Assembly: GCF_023091745.1 (NCBI RefSeq)
Contig: NC_068912.1
Span: 70,295,067 to 70,359,066, forward strand
DNA length: 64,000 nt
Direction: 5' to 3'
Origin: Budorcas taxicolor
Taxonomy: Eukaryota > Chordata > Mammalia > Artiodactyla > Bovidae
Part shown: piece by piece, positions 21,701 to 33,100 of the stretch
Numbering within the stretch: position 1 is the stretch's first letter
Layout of the letters: each line of letters starts with the position of its first letter
Notes under the pieces: generated by a model
What the model saw: the letters and a program-made list of their open reading frames with translations, nothing else
The model's database searches: none
Told to the model about the DNA's origin: nothing
Position numbers and translations under genes: made by a program

Positions 21701-21963
21701 GCTAAGTCACTTCAGTCATGTCCGACTCTGTGCAACCCCATAGACGGCAGCCCACCAGGCTCCCCCATCCCTGGGATTCTCCAGACAAGAACACTGGAGT
21801 GGGTTGCCATTTCCTTCTCCAATGCATGAAAGTGAAAAGTGAAAGTGAAGTCTCTCAGTCGTGCCTGACTCTTAGCGACCTCATGGACTGCAGCCTAACA
21901 GGCTCCTCCATCCATGGGATTTTCCAGGCAAGAGTACTGGAGTGGGGTGCCATTGCCTTCTCC
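21701..21963 (-). mobile_element. BOV-A2 dimeric SINE
   Basis: Two BovA units in antisense: the first holds GACGGCAGCCCACCAGGCTC, the second holds CATGGACTGCAGCCTAACAG, joined by an AAAGTGAAAAGTGAAAGTGAA linker. Perfect 11-bp duplications AGAGTACTCCT (21690-21700 and 21964-21974). Confidence 0.95.
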
Positions 21964-22066
21964 AGAGTACTCCTAACTATTCCCAATTGCTCATTGCCCA
22001 CTGTGAATGCATTTTTGCTCAAAGAAATGTTAAATTCTTTTTTAAAGTATTGTTGGCCATTTCTCT

Positions 22067-22208
22067 GTTTTTATTTTTATTTATTTATTTTTCAATGTTT
22101 TTAGCCACACCTGGCAGCAAGTGAGATCTTAGTTCCCCAAACAGGGATTGTACCCACGGCCCATGCATTGAAGGTGGAGTCTTAACCCCTGGTCATCTGG
22201 AGAAGTCT
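22067..22208 (-). mobile_element. CHR-2 type tRNA-Glu SINE
   Basis: T-rich left end, then AGATCTTAGTTCCCCAAACAGGG and a degraded tRNA head GGAGTCTTAACCCCTGG. Antisense. Confidence 0.8.
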
Positions 22209-22479
22209 CTCTCAAAATTCTTTTAAATGCCTGGGTTTATCTTTTAACAGAGATAATAGGAGAGTCAAAGTAGCTGAAAGAAACAGGCTTAAATAATGAC
22301 CTCTCTCCAGCAGACTACTGAATCCCTATCAGTTCAGTTCAGTTGCTCAGTCGTGTCTGATTCTTTGAGACCCCATGAATCGCAGCACGCCAGGCCTTCC
22401 TGTCCATCACCATCTCCCGGAGTTCACTCAGACTCACGTCCATCGAGTCAGTGATGCCATCCAGCCATCTCATCCTCTG

Positions 22480-22956
22480 TCATCCCCTTCTCCTCCTGCC
22501 CCCAATCCTTCCCAGCATCAGAGTCTTTTCCAATGAGTCAACTCTTCGCATGAGGTGGCCAAAGTACTGGCGTTTCAGCTTTAGCATCATTCCTTCCAAA
22601 GAAATCCCAGGGCTGATCTCCTTCAGAATGGACTGGTTGGATCTCCTTGCAGTCCAAGGGACTCTCAAGAGTCTTCTCCAACACCACAGTTCAAAAGCAT
22701 CAATTCTTCGGTGCTCAGCCTTCTTCATAGTCCAACTCTCACATCCATACATGACCACAGGAAAAACCATAGCCTTGACTAGACAGACCTTAGTTGGCAA
22801 AGTAATGTCTCTGCTTTTGAATATGCTATCTAGGTTGGTCATAACTTTTCTTCCAAGGAGTAAGTGTCTTTTTATTTCATGGCTGCAGTCACCGTCTGCA
22901 GTGATTTTGGAGCCCCAAAAAAATAAAGTCTGACACTGTTTCCACTGTTTCCTCAT
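22480..22956 (-). pseudogene. BovB copy 2: C-terminal block
   Basis: A 158-residue frame from SKITADGDCSHEIKRHLLLG through the CESWTMKKAEHRR and RLLRVPWTARRSNQS motifs to GGRRRRG. It lies in the same phase as the upstream 23356-24432 block; the middle block between them is shifted. Confidence 0.88.
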
Positions 22957-23350
22957 CTATTTCCCATGAAGTGATGGGACTGGATGCCATGATCTTCGTT
23001 TTCTGAATGTTGAGCTTTAAGCCAACTTTTTCACTCTCCTCTTTCACTTTCATCAAGAGGCTTTTTAGCTCCTCTTCACTTTCTGCCATAAGGGTGGTGT
23101 CATCTGCATATCTGAGGTGATTGATATTTCTCCTGGCAATCTTGATTCCAGCTTGTGTTTCTTCCAGTCCAGCGTTTCTCATGATGTACTCTGCATAGAA
23201 GTTACATAAGCAGGGTGACAATATACAGCCTTGATGCACTCCTTTTCCTATTTGGAACCAGTGTGTTGTTCCATGTCCAGTTCTAATTGTTGCTTCCTGA
23301 CCTGCATACAGATTTCTCAAGAGGCAGGTCAGGTGGTCTGGTATTCCCAT
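22889..23350 (-). pseudogene. BovB copy 2: reverse transcriptase catalytic block
   Basis: A 153-residue frame with LTCLLRNLYAGQEATIRTGHG, GVHQGCILSPCLCNFYAEY, the intact LRYADDTTLMAE catalytic motif (YADD codons 23099-23110) and LKLNIQKTKIMAS. These are RT motifs B to D. Both boundaries are single frameshifts. Confidence 0.9.
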
Positions 23351-23355
23351 CTGTT

Positions 23356-24432
23356 TCAGAATTTTCCACAGTTTATGTGATCCACACAGTCAAAGTCTTT
23401 GGCATAGTCAATGAAGCAGAAATAGATATTTTTCTGGAACTCTCTTGCTTTTTCCATGATCCAGCAGATGTTGGCAATTTGATCTCTGGTTCCTCTGCCT
23501 TTTCTAAAACCAACTTGAACATCAGGGAGTTCACAGTTCACATATTGCTGAAGCCTGGCTTGGAGAATTTTGAGCATTACTTTACTAGCATGTGAGATGA
23601 GTGCAATTGTGTGGTAGTTTGAGCACTCTTTGGCATTGCCTTTCTTTGGGATTGGAATGAAAACTGACCTTTTCCAGTCCTGTGGCCACTGCTGAGTTTT
23701 CCAGATTTGCTGGCATATTGAGTGCAGCACTTCCACAGCATCATCTTTCAGGATTTGAAAGAGCTGCACTGGAATTCCATCACCTCCACTAGCTTTGTTC
23801 GTATTGATGCTTTCTAAGGCCCACTTGACTTCACATTCCAAAATGTCTGGCTCTAGATTAGTGATCACATCTTCATGATTATCTGGGTCATGAAGATCTT
23901 TTTTGTACAGTTCTTCTGTGTATTCTTGCCACCTCATCTTAATATCTTCTGCTTCTGTTAGGTCCAGACCATTTCTGTCCTTTATCGAGCCCATGTTTGC
24001 ATGAAATGTTCCCTTGGTATCTCTAATTTTCTTGAAGAGATCTCTAGTCTTTCCCATTCTGTTGTTTTCCTCAATTTCTTTGCACTGATCACTGAAGAAG
24101 GCTTTCTTATCTCTTCTTGCTATTCTTTGGAACTCTGCATTCAGATGCTTATATCTTTCCTTTTCTCCTTTGCTTTTCACCTCTCTTCTTTTCACAGCTA
24201 TTTGTAAGGCCTCCCCAGACAGCCATTTTGCTTTTTTGCATTTCTTTTCCATGGGGATGGTCTTGATCCCTGTCTCCTGTACAATGTCACAAACCTCATT
24301 CCATAGTTCATCAGGCACTCTATCTATCAGATCTAGGCCTTTAAATCTATTTCTCACTTCCACTGTATAATCATAAGGGATTTGATTTAGGTCATACCTG
24401 AATGGTCTAGTGGTTTTCCCTACTTTCTTCAA
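23356..24432 (-). pseudogene. BovB copy 2: linker and N-terminal reverse transcriptase block
   Basis: A 358-residue open frame, the longest in the window. It runs from KKVGKTTRPFRYDLNQIPYD through the basic linker, QEYTEELYKKDLHDPDNHE, NKASGGDGIPVQLFQ, the FRKGRGTRDQIANI motif and CFIDYAKDFDCVDH (RT motif A, with the catalytic aspartate in the FIDYAK..D pattern). A frameshift follows motif A. The start Met is not the native start: the upstream endonuclease is missing because of 5' truncation. Confidence 0.9.
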
Positions 24433-24465
24433 TTTGAGTCTGAATTTGGTAATAAGATCTGAATC

Positions 24466-24610
24466 TGTTTACTCCTTTGTTAATTCATTCTCACTCCCAC
24501 TTAATTATCCAATTGCTCACTCCATCATTCCACAAACCACTCCTTACTAAGAGTAACAAGCAGTCAAAATTCATTTATTTGCCTGCTGTCTAGCCTCCCT
24601 TGGTCACTCT
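24466..24610. other. Unique spacer between BovB copies 2 and 3
   Basis: About 145 bases of non-repeat sequence separating two same-strand BovB insertions. Confidence 0.6.
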
Positions 24611-24617
24611 AGAAAGC

Positions 24618-26041
24618 TATTGTTGTTGTTCAGTCACTAAGTTGTGTTCAACTCTTTGTGACCCCATGGACTGCAGCACACCAGCTTCACCATATCCTGG
24701 AGTTTGCTCAAACTCATGTCCATTGAGTTGGTGATGCCATCTGATCATCTCATCCTCTGTCTCCTTTTTTTCCTTTCTGCCCTCAATCTATCCCAATGTC
24801 AGAGTCTTTTCCAATGAGTTGGCTGTTTGCATCAGGTGGCCAATGTATTGTTGTTTCAGCTTCAGTCCTTCCAATAAAGATTCAGGGTTGATTCCCTTTA
24901 GGATCGACTGGTTGGATCTCCTTGCAGTCCAAGGGACTCTCAAGAGTCTTCTCCAACACCACAGTTCAAAAGCATCAGTTCTTTGGCTCTCAGCTTTCTT
25001 TATAGTTCAATTCTCACATCCACACATGACTACTGGAAAAACCATAGCTTTGACTAGATGGACCTTTGTGGTTAAGGTAATGTCTCTGCTTTTTAATATG
25101 CTGTCTAGGTTGGTCAGAGGTTTTCTTCCAAGGAGCAAGTGTCTCTTAATTTCATGGCTGGAGCCACCATCTGAATGATTTTGGAGCCCAAGAAAAAAGA
25201 GTCTGTCACTCTTTCCATTGTTTCCCAGTTTATTTGCTATGAAGTGATGGGACCGGATATCATCATGTTAGTTTTCTTAATTTTGAGTTTTAAGCCAGCA
25301 TTGTCACTTTCCTCTTTCACTTTCATCAAGAGGCTCTTTAGGTCCTCCTCACTTTCTGTCATAAGGGTGGTGTCATCTGCCTATCTGAGGTTACTGATAC
25401 TTCTTCCTGCAATCTTGATTCCAGTTTGTGCTTCATCTAGCCCAGCATTTCGCATGATGTATTCTGCATATAAATTAAATAAGCAAGGTGACAATATACA
25501 GCCTTGATGTACTCCTTTCTCAATTTGGAACCAGTCTGTTGTTCCATGTCCAATTCTAACTGTTCCTTCTTGAACTGCCTACAGATTTCTCAGGAGGTAG
25601 GTAAGGTGGTCTGATATTCCCATGTCTTTCAGAATTTTCCACAGTTTGTTGTGATCCATGCAGTTAAGGCTTTGGTGTAGTCAGTAAAGCAGAAGTAGAT
25701 GTTTTTCTGGAACTGTCTTGCTTTTCCAATGATCCAACGGATGTTGGCAATTTGATCTCTGGTTCCTCTGCCTTTTCTAAATCCAGCTTGAGTATCTGGA
25801 AGTTCTCCGTTCACGTACTGTTGAAGCGTCACTTGGAGAATTTTGAGCATTACTTTTTTAGCATGTGAGAGGACTGCAATTGTGTGGTAGGTTGAACATT
25901 CTTTGTCATTGCCTTTCTTTGGGATTGGAATGAAAACTGACCTTTTCCAGTCCTGTGGCCACAGTACCAGTAATAATCTAGCTTGTGACTCATCCAGCCC
26001 TACATTTCACATAAGGTACTCTGCACATAAGTTAAATAAGC
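24618..26041 (-). mobile_element. BovB LINE, older and rearranged, copy 3
   Basis: Antisense copy with an AACAAC-type tail (TTGTTGTTG at left), 3' end, RT core and motif A region. AGAAAGC at 24611-24617 and 26042-26048 may be target duplications. A segment of about 64 bp at 25980-26043 repeats the region at 25423-25486 out of order. More diverged than copy 2. Confidence 0.88.
25629..25850 (-). pseudogene. BovB copy 3: reverse transcriptase fragment
   Basis: A 73-residue frame with ARLQ-like LQVTLQQYVNGELPDTQAGF, RKGRGTRDQIANIRWI and CFTDYTKALTAW, a mutated motif A. Downstream, the YADD tyrosine codon at 25372-25383 reads TAG, a stop. Confidence 0.82.
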
Positions 26042-26048
26042 AGAAAGC

Positions 26049-26814
26049 AGAGCCCAAGCCAAAACCTCAGGTAGTACTGTTTCTTTAGGAAATGCAATTC
26101 CATGGAAGCAAGAGTGAGGAAGGGAAGCTGGGAGGGAGAGCCAATTCTACAGCACAGTGTTGAGCTGACACTGTCTGCAATCAAGGGCAACTAATGGTCA
26201 GTCTCACTGAATTGTCCTCTGAGACTCTAAGACTGGCAGTGCCTCAGGACATTTGTGACATGGTAGAGAAGGGAGAATTTATTCCTTGGCACTGATCCCT
26301 ATTAGTCAAAAGTTTATTCCATATGTCCCCAAGTGTTGACTGCCAGGGTGACCTGCAAAGACCTCAAGAACTTGGAACATCTCTCCTATGGGTAACAGGA
26401 GTGTGCCATGGCAATGATCTGAGGGGTACAAGGCAAGTTGTGGTCAAGTTGTGCCTACAGAAAGTTGGCCATGGTGATGGATGACCCAGTAGCCAATGGC
26501 ACAGGTGGGACCAAGATTTGAGGTAACACAAAAGAGGAGCCTAATACATGTTCCTTGGAGACATTAGTAATTAATTGTTTACATTTAACTTAACTGTACT
26601 GCAAATGTGGTTATAATTTTACTCATGTTGTGCTTTTTATATTATTCTCATATTCTTTTTGTTATATAGCCTTGATTATAGGATGCTAATTTAGGACTTA
26701 CTTGTCTCATAAACACTTAAATTCTCTCAAACCATAATCCTTTAATTAGCATCCAGGAAGTAAATGATTCACCCTTGTTGCTTGGTTGATTTCTCTCTTA
26801 GTCATGTTATATTA
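26049..26814. other. Unassigned sequence
   Basis: About 770 bases. 26100-26540 has relatively even base composition and could be an ancient mobile element fragment, but I cannot name it. Confidence 0.35.
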
Positions 26815-27044
26815 AGCATAACCAGTTGCTATGGAACACTTATTATGTGCCTGGCACTGTGATGTGTGATTTTCCTGCATTATTTTATTTAATCCTCTCT
26901 ATGAGGTAATAATCATGTTATAGATGGGGAACTTGAAGATCAGAGGGACAGAGTAACCTGCCTATGGAAGGTCACACATACAGTGAGGGATTCAACTAGA
27001 CTTTCACCTATGCTTGACTCAAAAGCTCATGCCCTTTACCACAA
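26815..27044 (-). mobile_element. MIR SINE
   Basis: CACTTATTATGTGCCTGGCACTGTG, TTTAATCCTCTCTATGAGGTAATAATC and GTAACCTGCCTATGGAAGGTCAC are the MIR core in antisense, extending nearly to its tRNA-derived end. Confidence 0.85.
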
Positions 27045-27047
27045 TGC

Positions 27048-27228
27048 CAATGCTTCTCAAAGTGTCATCCTGGCACCAGCAGCATCAAGTTTCCAGGGAA
27101 CTTCTTGGAAATGCATGTTTTGGGGTCCCACTCCAAAACTTCTGATTCTAAAGCTCTGGGGTGGGGCCCAGGAATCTGCATTTGAATGAAGCCTCCACTG
27201 ATTCTGACAAACACCAAAGTTTGAGAAT
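27048..27228 (+). mobile_element. MER5A hAT-Charlie element
   Basis: CAATGCTTCTCAAAGTGTC, CTGGCACCAGCAGCATCA, AAGCTCTGGGGTGGGGCCC and a GTTTGAGAATGCTCTG end match MER5A over its full length. Confidence 0.88.
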
Positions 27229-27384
27229 GCTCTGTGCTATTCAGGTTCCTGCAATTTCATACCTGGTACAGGGTAAATATACATCATCCAGTGTCCCATT
27301 TATGTTTATTCTGCTCATCTCAAATTATCCTCAGTTCTGACACTGATTCTTTTCCCTTTGACTAATTTGAGTTTTAAGGAAGGC

Positions 27385-27407
27385 AAAAAAAAAAAAAAAA
27401 AAAAAAT
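27385..27407 (+). repeat. Poly-A run
   Basis: An uninterrupted A tract of more than 20 bases not attached to a recognisable element. Confidence 0.85.
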
Positions 27408-28654
27408 TTCCTCTGAAAGAAGAACCTGACACTCTCCACTGTGGATTAATTTTTGAAGTGTTGTTAAGCAGACCATGGATTATTATGAGTGAAAACTGAA
27501 GGGCAAACCAACATTCAAATTATTTTTATTGCATTTCATGGTCTTGCTGGAATCACCCTTTCCTGATTAGTTGAGATAAAAGAAGAGATGGAAGTTTGTG
27601 AAATTAGTGAGCTTCAAAACCTTCTTTAAAGATGGTGAAGATACCTTTTCCTGCATATGAGTCCATTGCTTAAAAGATAGATATTTGAGATGGTATTCTT
27701 TTTATCTCACTAATTAAACATAAAGTTAGACTGAGAGTGCTTTGGAGACCTGTCCTCATCAGCAGGGCCTGGCACCCGTGGCAGCGTTTTAATTCAAGAG
27801 GCCTAATTTAATTAACACCCTGCCACTGGGTCGGCTGCTTGCTGCCTTGGATCTCGGGCCTGAGGAGAAATGTACAGCCCCTGCTTTTTTATATCTAGTT
27901 AGCCTTCTAAAAGGTAGGATGTCCAAGGAGGGAGAGGAACTTTGCTTCTCCATCATGTTTTGCATATGGTGCTAATTGAGCTGACAGTCTTGGACCACTG
28001 TCGGTTACAGCAGCAGCTGAGCCTTCAACTGATCCCCTGTGAAGGGATTGCAAATGTCAAATGGCTCATCTTTGCCCTTGTGGCTCTTGAAATATGGAAG
28101 GGAATTGATCAGGGGGAGCTCTGCGGTCTGCATGCTTGAGTAACTACAAGCAACACAAAACTAGGAAGGAATAAAGTATTCAAATCTTACTGGTAATGGC
28201 CATACCATCTCGCCTCACTTTCCCTACCCAGTGTGCTAATGAGGAGAGGAAAATGTGAAACTCCTTGGCTTCCCTAATTGCTGTGCTTTGCCCTCATAAC
28301 TTTTTTGTTCCTGCTTATCGTGGTGAGAGTCTTGCTTCTGTCAATCATTTCTGGCTCTTTCTGCCTAGAAAATAACAATGTGTGTTTTTTGAACCTTGAG
28401 ATTATTCCAGCCCTCTTTTTCCCATAATTAAAACAGAGAAAATGATGATGATTTTTTTTTCTTTTTTTTGGCTTTACTTTGCAATCGTGAGCTATAGTAA
28501 TCAAGAAAGGTTTGCTTTTTTATTTTTCTGGGTCCCTGCAACTTCTCCTGGGTAATTCCCAAATTTTCCTCAGGCCTGCAGAACTGCAGATTTGTTTTTT
28601 ACCACAATTCTGGATTGTGAATGTTGTTATTTTTATTCCTTTTTCTCCATCACA
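27408..28654. other. Unique sequence with candidate conserved non-coding block
   Basis: No gene. 27740-28130 lacks repeat signatures and carries AATTTAATTAAC, TTTTGCATATGG and CTAATTGAGCTG motifs resembling homeodomain and POU sites. No transcription evidence can be read from sequence alone. Confidence 0.4.
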
Positions 28655-28659
28655 GTGGA

Positions 28660-28890
28660 GGCAGTATTATGTAGTGAAAAACTCATGGATACTCGTGCAA
28701 GACAAGCTGAGTTCTAAAACCTGATTCTGTTCTATAGAAGCTTGGATTCATTATTTACCCACTTCAGAAATAAGGAAGAGCATTCTCCCTTTCCAGAGAT
28801 ATTCCAAGAACTACTACTAATTGTAATAATACCCTTAAAATCATCTAAACCAGTTGTTGTCACACAGTAGATAATGAATGTATTTTCTTC
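28660..28890 (+). mobile_element. Probable MIR remnant
   Basis: Resembles the sense MIR head (GTAGTGAAAAACTCATGGATAC) and 3' end (GTTGTTGTCACACAGTAGATAATGAATG). Strongly diverged. Confidence 0.4.
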
Positions 28891-28896
28891 CTACTT

Positions 28897-29172
28897 TTAA
28901 AAAGATCTTTACTGATTATTTATGGATGTGCTGGGTCTTGGTGTCTCCGCACAGGCTTTCTCTAGCTGTGGCGAGTGGGGGCTACTCTCTGGCTGTGGCG
29001 CACGGGCTTCGCATTGTGGTGACTCCTCTTGCTGCGGAGCACAGGCTCCAGAGAGCTCGGGCTTCAGTAGTGGTGCATGGCTTAGTTACTCCAAGGCACG
29101 TGGAATCTTCCCAGGGAGTGAACCTGTGTCCCCTGCATCAGCAGGAGGACTCTTAACCACTGCACTATTGGG
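28897..29172 (-). mobile_element. CHR-like long tRNA-Glu SINE
   Basis: Antisense copy with GGCGAGTGGGGGCTACTCTC, GGCTTCGCATTGTGGTGAC, GCTGCGGAGCACAGGCTC and a tRNA head ending CTCTTAACCACTGCACTATTGGG. The two overlapping plus-strand open frames here are by-products. Confidence 0.85.
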
Positions 29173-29474
29173 TTCAGAAAAATAGATTTATAATTATCAG
29201 CCCCTTGTCTGGGAAATTCTTTCTGGTTCTTATATTTCATTTAAAGAATTTCATTTCTCTTCAGGTTTTATTTCAAGTATAAATAAGACATCACTGTCTA
29301 AGGCTGATGGATCTTGACTCCAACTGCCTCAGAAGCCTAAGCTTGGCAGTTTACTGTCTGCAAAGGTGGGTTTTTTTAGGAATGTCGATGGTTATCGACA
29401 AGAGAGAAAAATCTCTACCCTTCTAATGCTCTTCTACTGTAGAAGAGCTCTTTGGCTGCATGATGAAATATAAC

Positions 29475-29670
29475 AATAAACAACATTTACAATATTGACT
29501 ATGGTGTGCCAGGAACTCTGCAATGCAGTTTATATTATTTGCAATCCTTCTAGCAACTTTACAACATAATTTGTATTATCACCATCAAACAGATAACAAA
29601 TGAGCTCAGGTAGGTAAAGTGACTTGCCCAAGGTCACACAATTTTTGTAAAAAGTTGGAGTGACTCCAAA
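29475..29670 (-). mobile_element. MIR SINE
   Basis: Antisense MIR with GTGTGCCAGGAACTCTGC, CAACTTTACAACATAATTTG and AAAGTGACTTGCCCAAGGTCACAC. Confidence 0.82.
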
Positions 29671-29684
29671 TTTAATGCTTATTG

Positions 29685-29775
29685 TTGGAGGGAGAGAAGG
29701 AGGAAGGGAGGATGGAAAGAAGGAAGGAAAGAAAAATTAAGGAAAGAAAGGCAGAGAGCATAAAGAGAAAGAAAT
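29685..29775 (+). repeat. Purine-rich GGAA/GAAA low-complexity tract
   Basis: Nearly pure A/G over about 90 bases with repeated GGAAGGA and GAAAGAAA units. Confidence 0.85.
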
Positions 29776-31225
29776 TGGATATAGCCTTTTTCCCTACTAC
29801 TGGCACCCATTTTTCCCTCTTTCTCAGGGAAATGTCAGCTTTGGAAATAATTTAACCCAAATAATCACTGTGTTGGAATAACTCTCTCCTGGTGCTGCTG
29901 TAATTTGGCTTACAATCATGGCTAATTGAACATCTTCTAAGTGAGCTCAGTGCTGCATGCACATGGAAAAATTTTTTTAATGTGCTAAGCATGCAAAAAC
30001 ATGATCATAGAAGTCCATTTTTACCAGCATAGAGAGAAAGCAATTAGTGAGACATTTTTTCCAGCAAGGAGGAGAAAAAAAGAAAACCATGATCTCGAGA
30101 CAACTCTGAGATAATCCCTGGGCCCCATTAAAGGCACAGTAATGAAAAGGTTTTGTAAGTTATAGGCTGGCATCTGTGAAAAGGTCCCCCTTCTCAGAAA
30201 TCAAGACACATTAGTCTCATTATTTGCAGATACTTGATAAGACAAGAGCCAGAGGGAAGCAGCAACATGAGATGTAATCTGGAGACAGGAGGTGGTTAGA
30301 GGAAACAAAGAAAGGGAGCTTGACAAATTTGTTCTAGAAAATCCTTCTCTGAAAGAGGGGTATTTCAGAAGTGAACAGTCATTCCTCTGGATCTGGCCTC
30401 CATTCCTGAGGATGCCTGTTTCACCCAGCATAGGTCTGATCAGACCCACATTCGGCATTACCCCTACTGCGAATCTTTTAGTTAAAATTGGTATGTATGT
30501 ATATATTCAAAACTTTTTAACTTTCAAAGGTACTCCTTTCAACTCAACTCATAAAAGCCCCAAAGTTTTCCAGGCTGGTGCTGGCTCATTTCCTAAAGCA
30601 GCTAGAGCCGAGGACGAGAGGGAGAGCTGTGGAGACAAATGCTTTTTAACCAACCCTCTTCCTTTCGTTCCTTTTTTTTTTCTGTCTTTGCCAGAAAGTA
30701 TTTTGCCTGTATGGCCACTTCAGGTTCCTTGGGTCCTGCTTATTAGTAAGCCCGTTGGCAACTTGGTTGGTGGGTTAGAGTATGTGAGACTCCAGAATAA
30801 TTGGGTGGGAAAATGAAAAGGCTGGGGGCTAAAAAAGGATAAATCTAATTGGAATACCATGGTTTTTACTTCCACCTCTGGATTCTCATTGGGCTGTCAC
30901 CAAGCTCTTCAGCACATGTGGGGGCTTTCAACTTTGCAACCACAGGTCATAAGAAAATGTTCAGAAGGATTTAGAGGTGGGGTTGCTGTTCTGATAGAAA
31001 TTGCCTGCAAGCAACATAATTTCTAGTTCTTATGGGGTCAGGGAGGATGGAGCAGCTTGCCACAGACATAGAAGGAGCAATCAGTACTTATTCAGCTCTG
31101 TTTGTCTATGATTGCACATTACTAAGGAGGAGGAGAAAGCAGTTTTGCCTAAATGCAGCCAGCCAGAGTCAGGATCTATCCTCTTCTCATTTCTCTTCAG
31201 GCCCCTAATCTCAAGATTGAGGGCA
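29776..31225. other. Unique sequence
   Basis: About 1.45 kb with no named repeat. 29870-30110 carries clustered CTAATTGA, CAATTAGT and GCTAAGCATGCA motifs and is a candidate conserved non-coding element. A 174-codon plus-strand open frame at 30292-30816 has no recognisable domain and I do not call it a gene. Confidence 0.4.
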
Positions 31226-31430
31226 TTGGCTCTTAACCTGGGGCAATTTTGACCCCCAAAACACATTTTAAAAAGTCTGGAGACATTTTTGGTTGTTGTG
31301 ACTTAGGGAGCTCTTACTGGCATCAGCGGGGAGAAGCCAGAAAGCTATTAAAAATCTCCCAGTGCATAGGATAACCCCCACAGAGTCAGTTCCTCCAATA
31401 ATTCTGAGATCCAGTAACCCTGATTGAGAG
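31226..31430 (+). mobile_element. MER20 hAT-Charlie element
   Basis: TTGGCTCTTAACCTGGGG, GTCTGGAGACATTTTTGGTTG and TACTGGCATCAGCGGGGAGAAG match MER20 in sense. Confidence 0.88.
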
Positions 31431-32503
<1,073 letters not shown>

Positions 32504-32515
32504 CCCATTTTTCTT

Positions 32516-32643
32516 TCCTTTTTTGTTTTAAATTTTTTGGCCATGCAGCATGTGGGATCCTAGTTCCCTGACCAGGGATCGAACCCAGGCCCTGCATCGG
32601 GGGCTCAGAGTGTTGACCACTGAACTGCCAGGGAAGTCCCTTC
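32516..32643 (-). mobile_element. CHR-2 type tRNA-Glu SINE
   Basis: Antisense copy from a TTTTGTTTTAAATTTTTTGG tail through GACCAGGGATCGAACCCAGG to GCCAGGGAAGTCCC. Perfect 12-bp duplications CCCATTTTTCTT at 32504-32515 and 32644-32655. Confidence 0.92.
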
Positions 32644-32884
32644 CCCATTTTTCTTAACAGCTTCACCCAATGCAACACACAGCTGCCAAGCAACTTCTTC
32701 TGGTTCATGTGAAGAGTCTGCCTGTCCATTGCTGGCAAGCAATTATAAAACAAAAGCAAAATTTACTATGATAACAGAGAGCTGAGACCAGAGGAACATC
32801 AATGATGGGAGTCTGATGTGAACCCAAGCTGGCCAGGTGACAGTTTGGAGTAAAGAAGGGTATAATTCAGGAAGGTGGTATATC

Positions 32885-33100
32885 ATGATGGCTAACAGGA
32901 TGAGCTTCATGTCAGGCAAATCTGGGTTTGAGCTCTGGCTCCACTATTACCAGTTCTGTGACTTTTGTTAACCTTTCTGAACCTCAGTTTCTTCATTGTT
33001 AAAGGGAGAAGTAATAGTACTTAGCCAAAATGTTGGTAACATACATAAGACAATTAGCAGTGTCTGACACATAGTGAGTGAGAAACAGATGATGACTGCT
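32885..33100 (+). mobile_element. MIR SINE
   Basis: Sense MIR: GAGCTCTGGCTCCACTATTACC, GTGACTTTTGTTAACCTTTC, CTCAGTTTCTTCATTG and GTCTGACACATAGTGAGTGAG. Confidence 0.8.

Larger units (their letters stand above)
22328..24458 (-). mobile_element. BovB LINE, 5'-truncated, copy 2
   Basis: A 2.1-kb antisense copy from the 3' TTCAGTTCAGTTGCTCAG module to a 5' breakpoint in the endonuclease/RT linker at about 24456. Short CTGAATC matches (22318-22324 and 24459-24465) may be target duplications. It retains long open blocks and is probably the least mutated BovB here. It lacks the endonuclease domain. Confidence 0.93.

Noticed and set aside
28878..29185. Two overlapping plus-strand frames of about 90 codons
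   Set aside because: They are the antisense of a CHR-like SINE.
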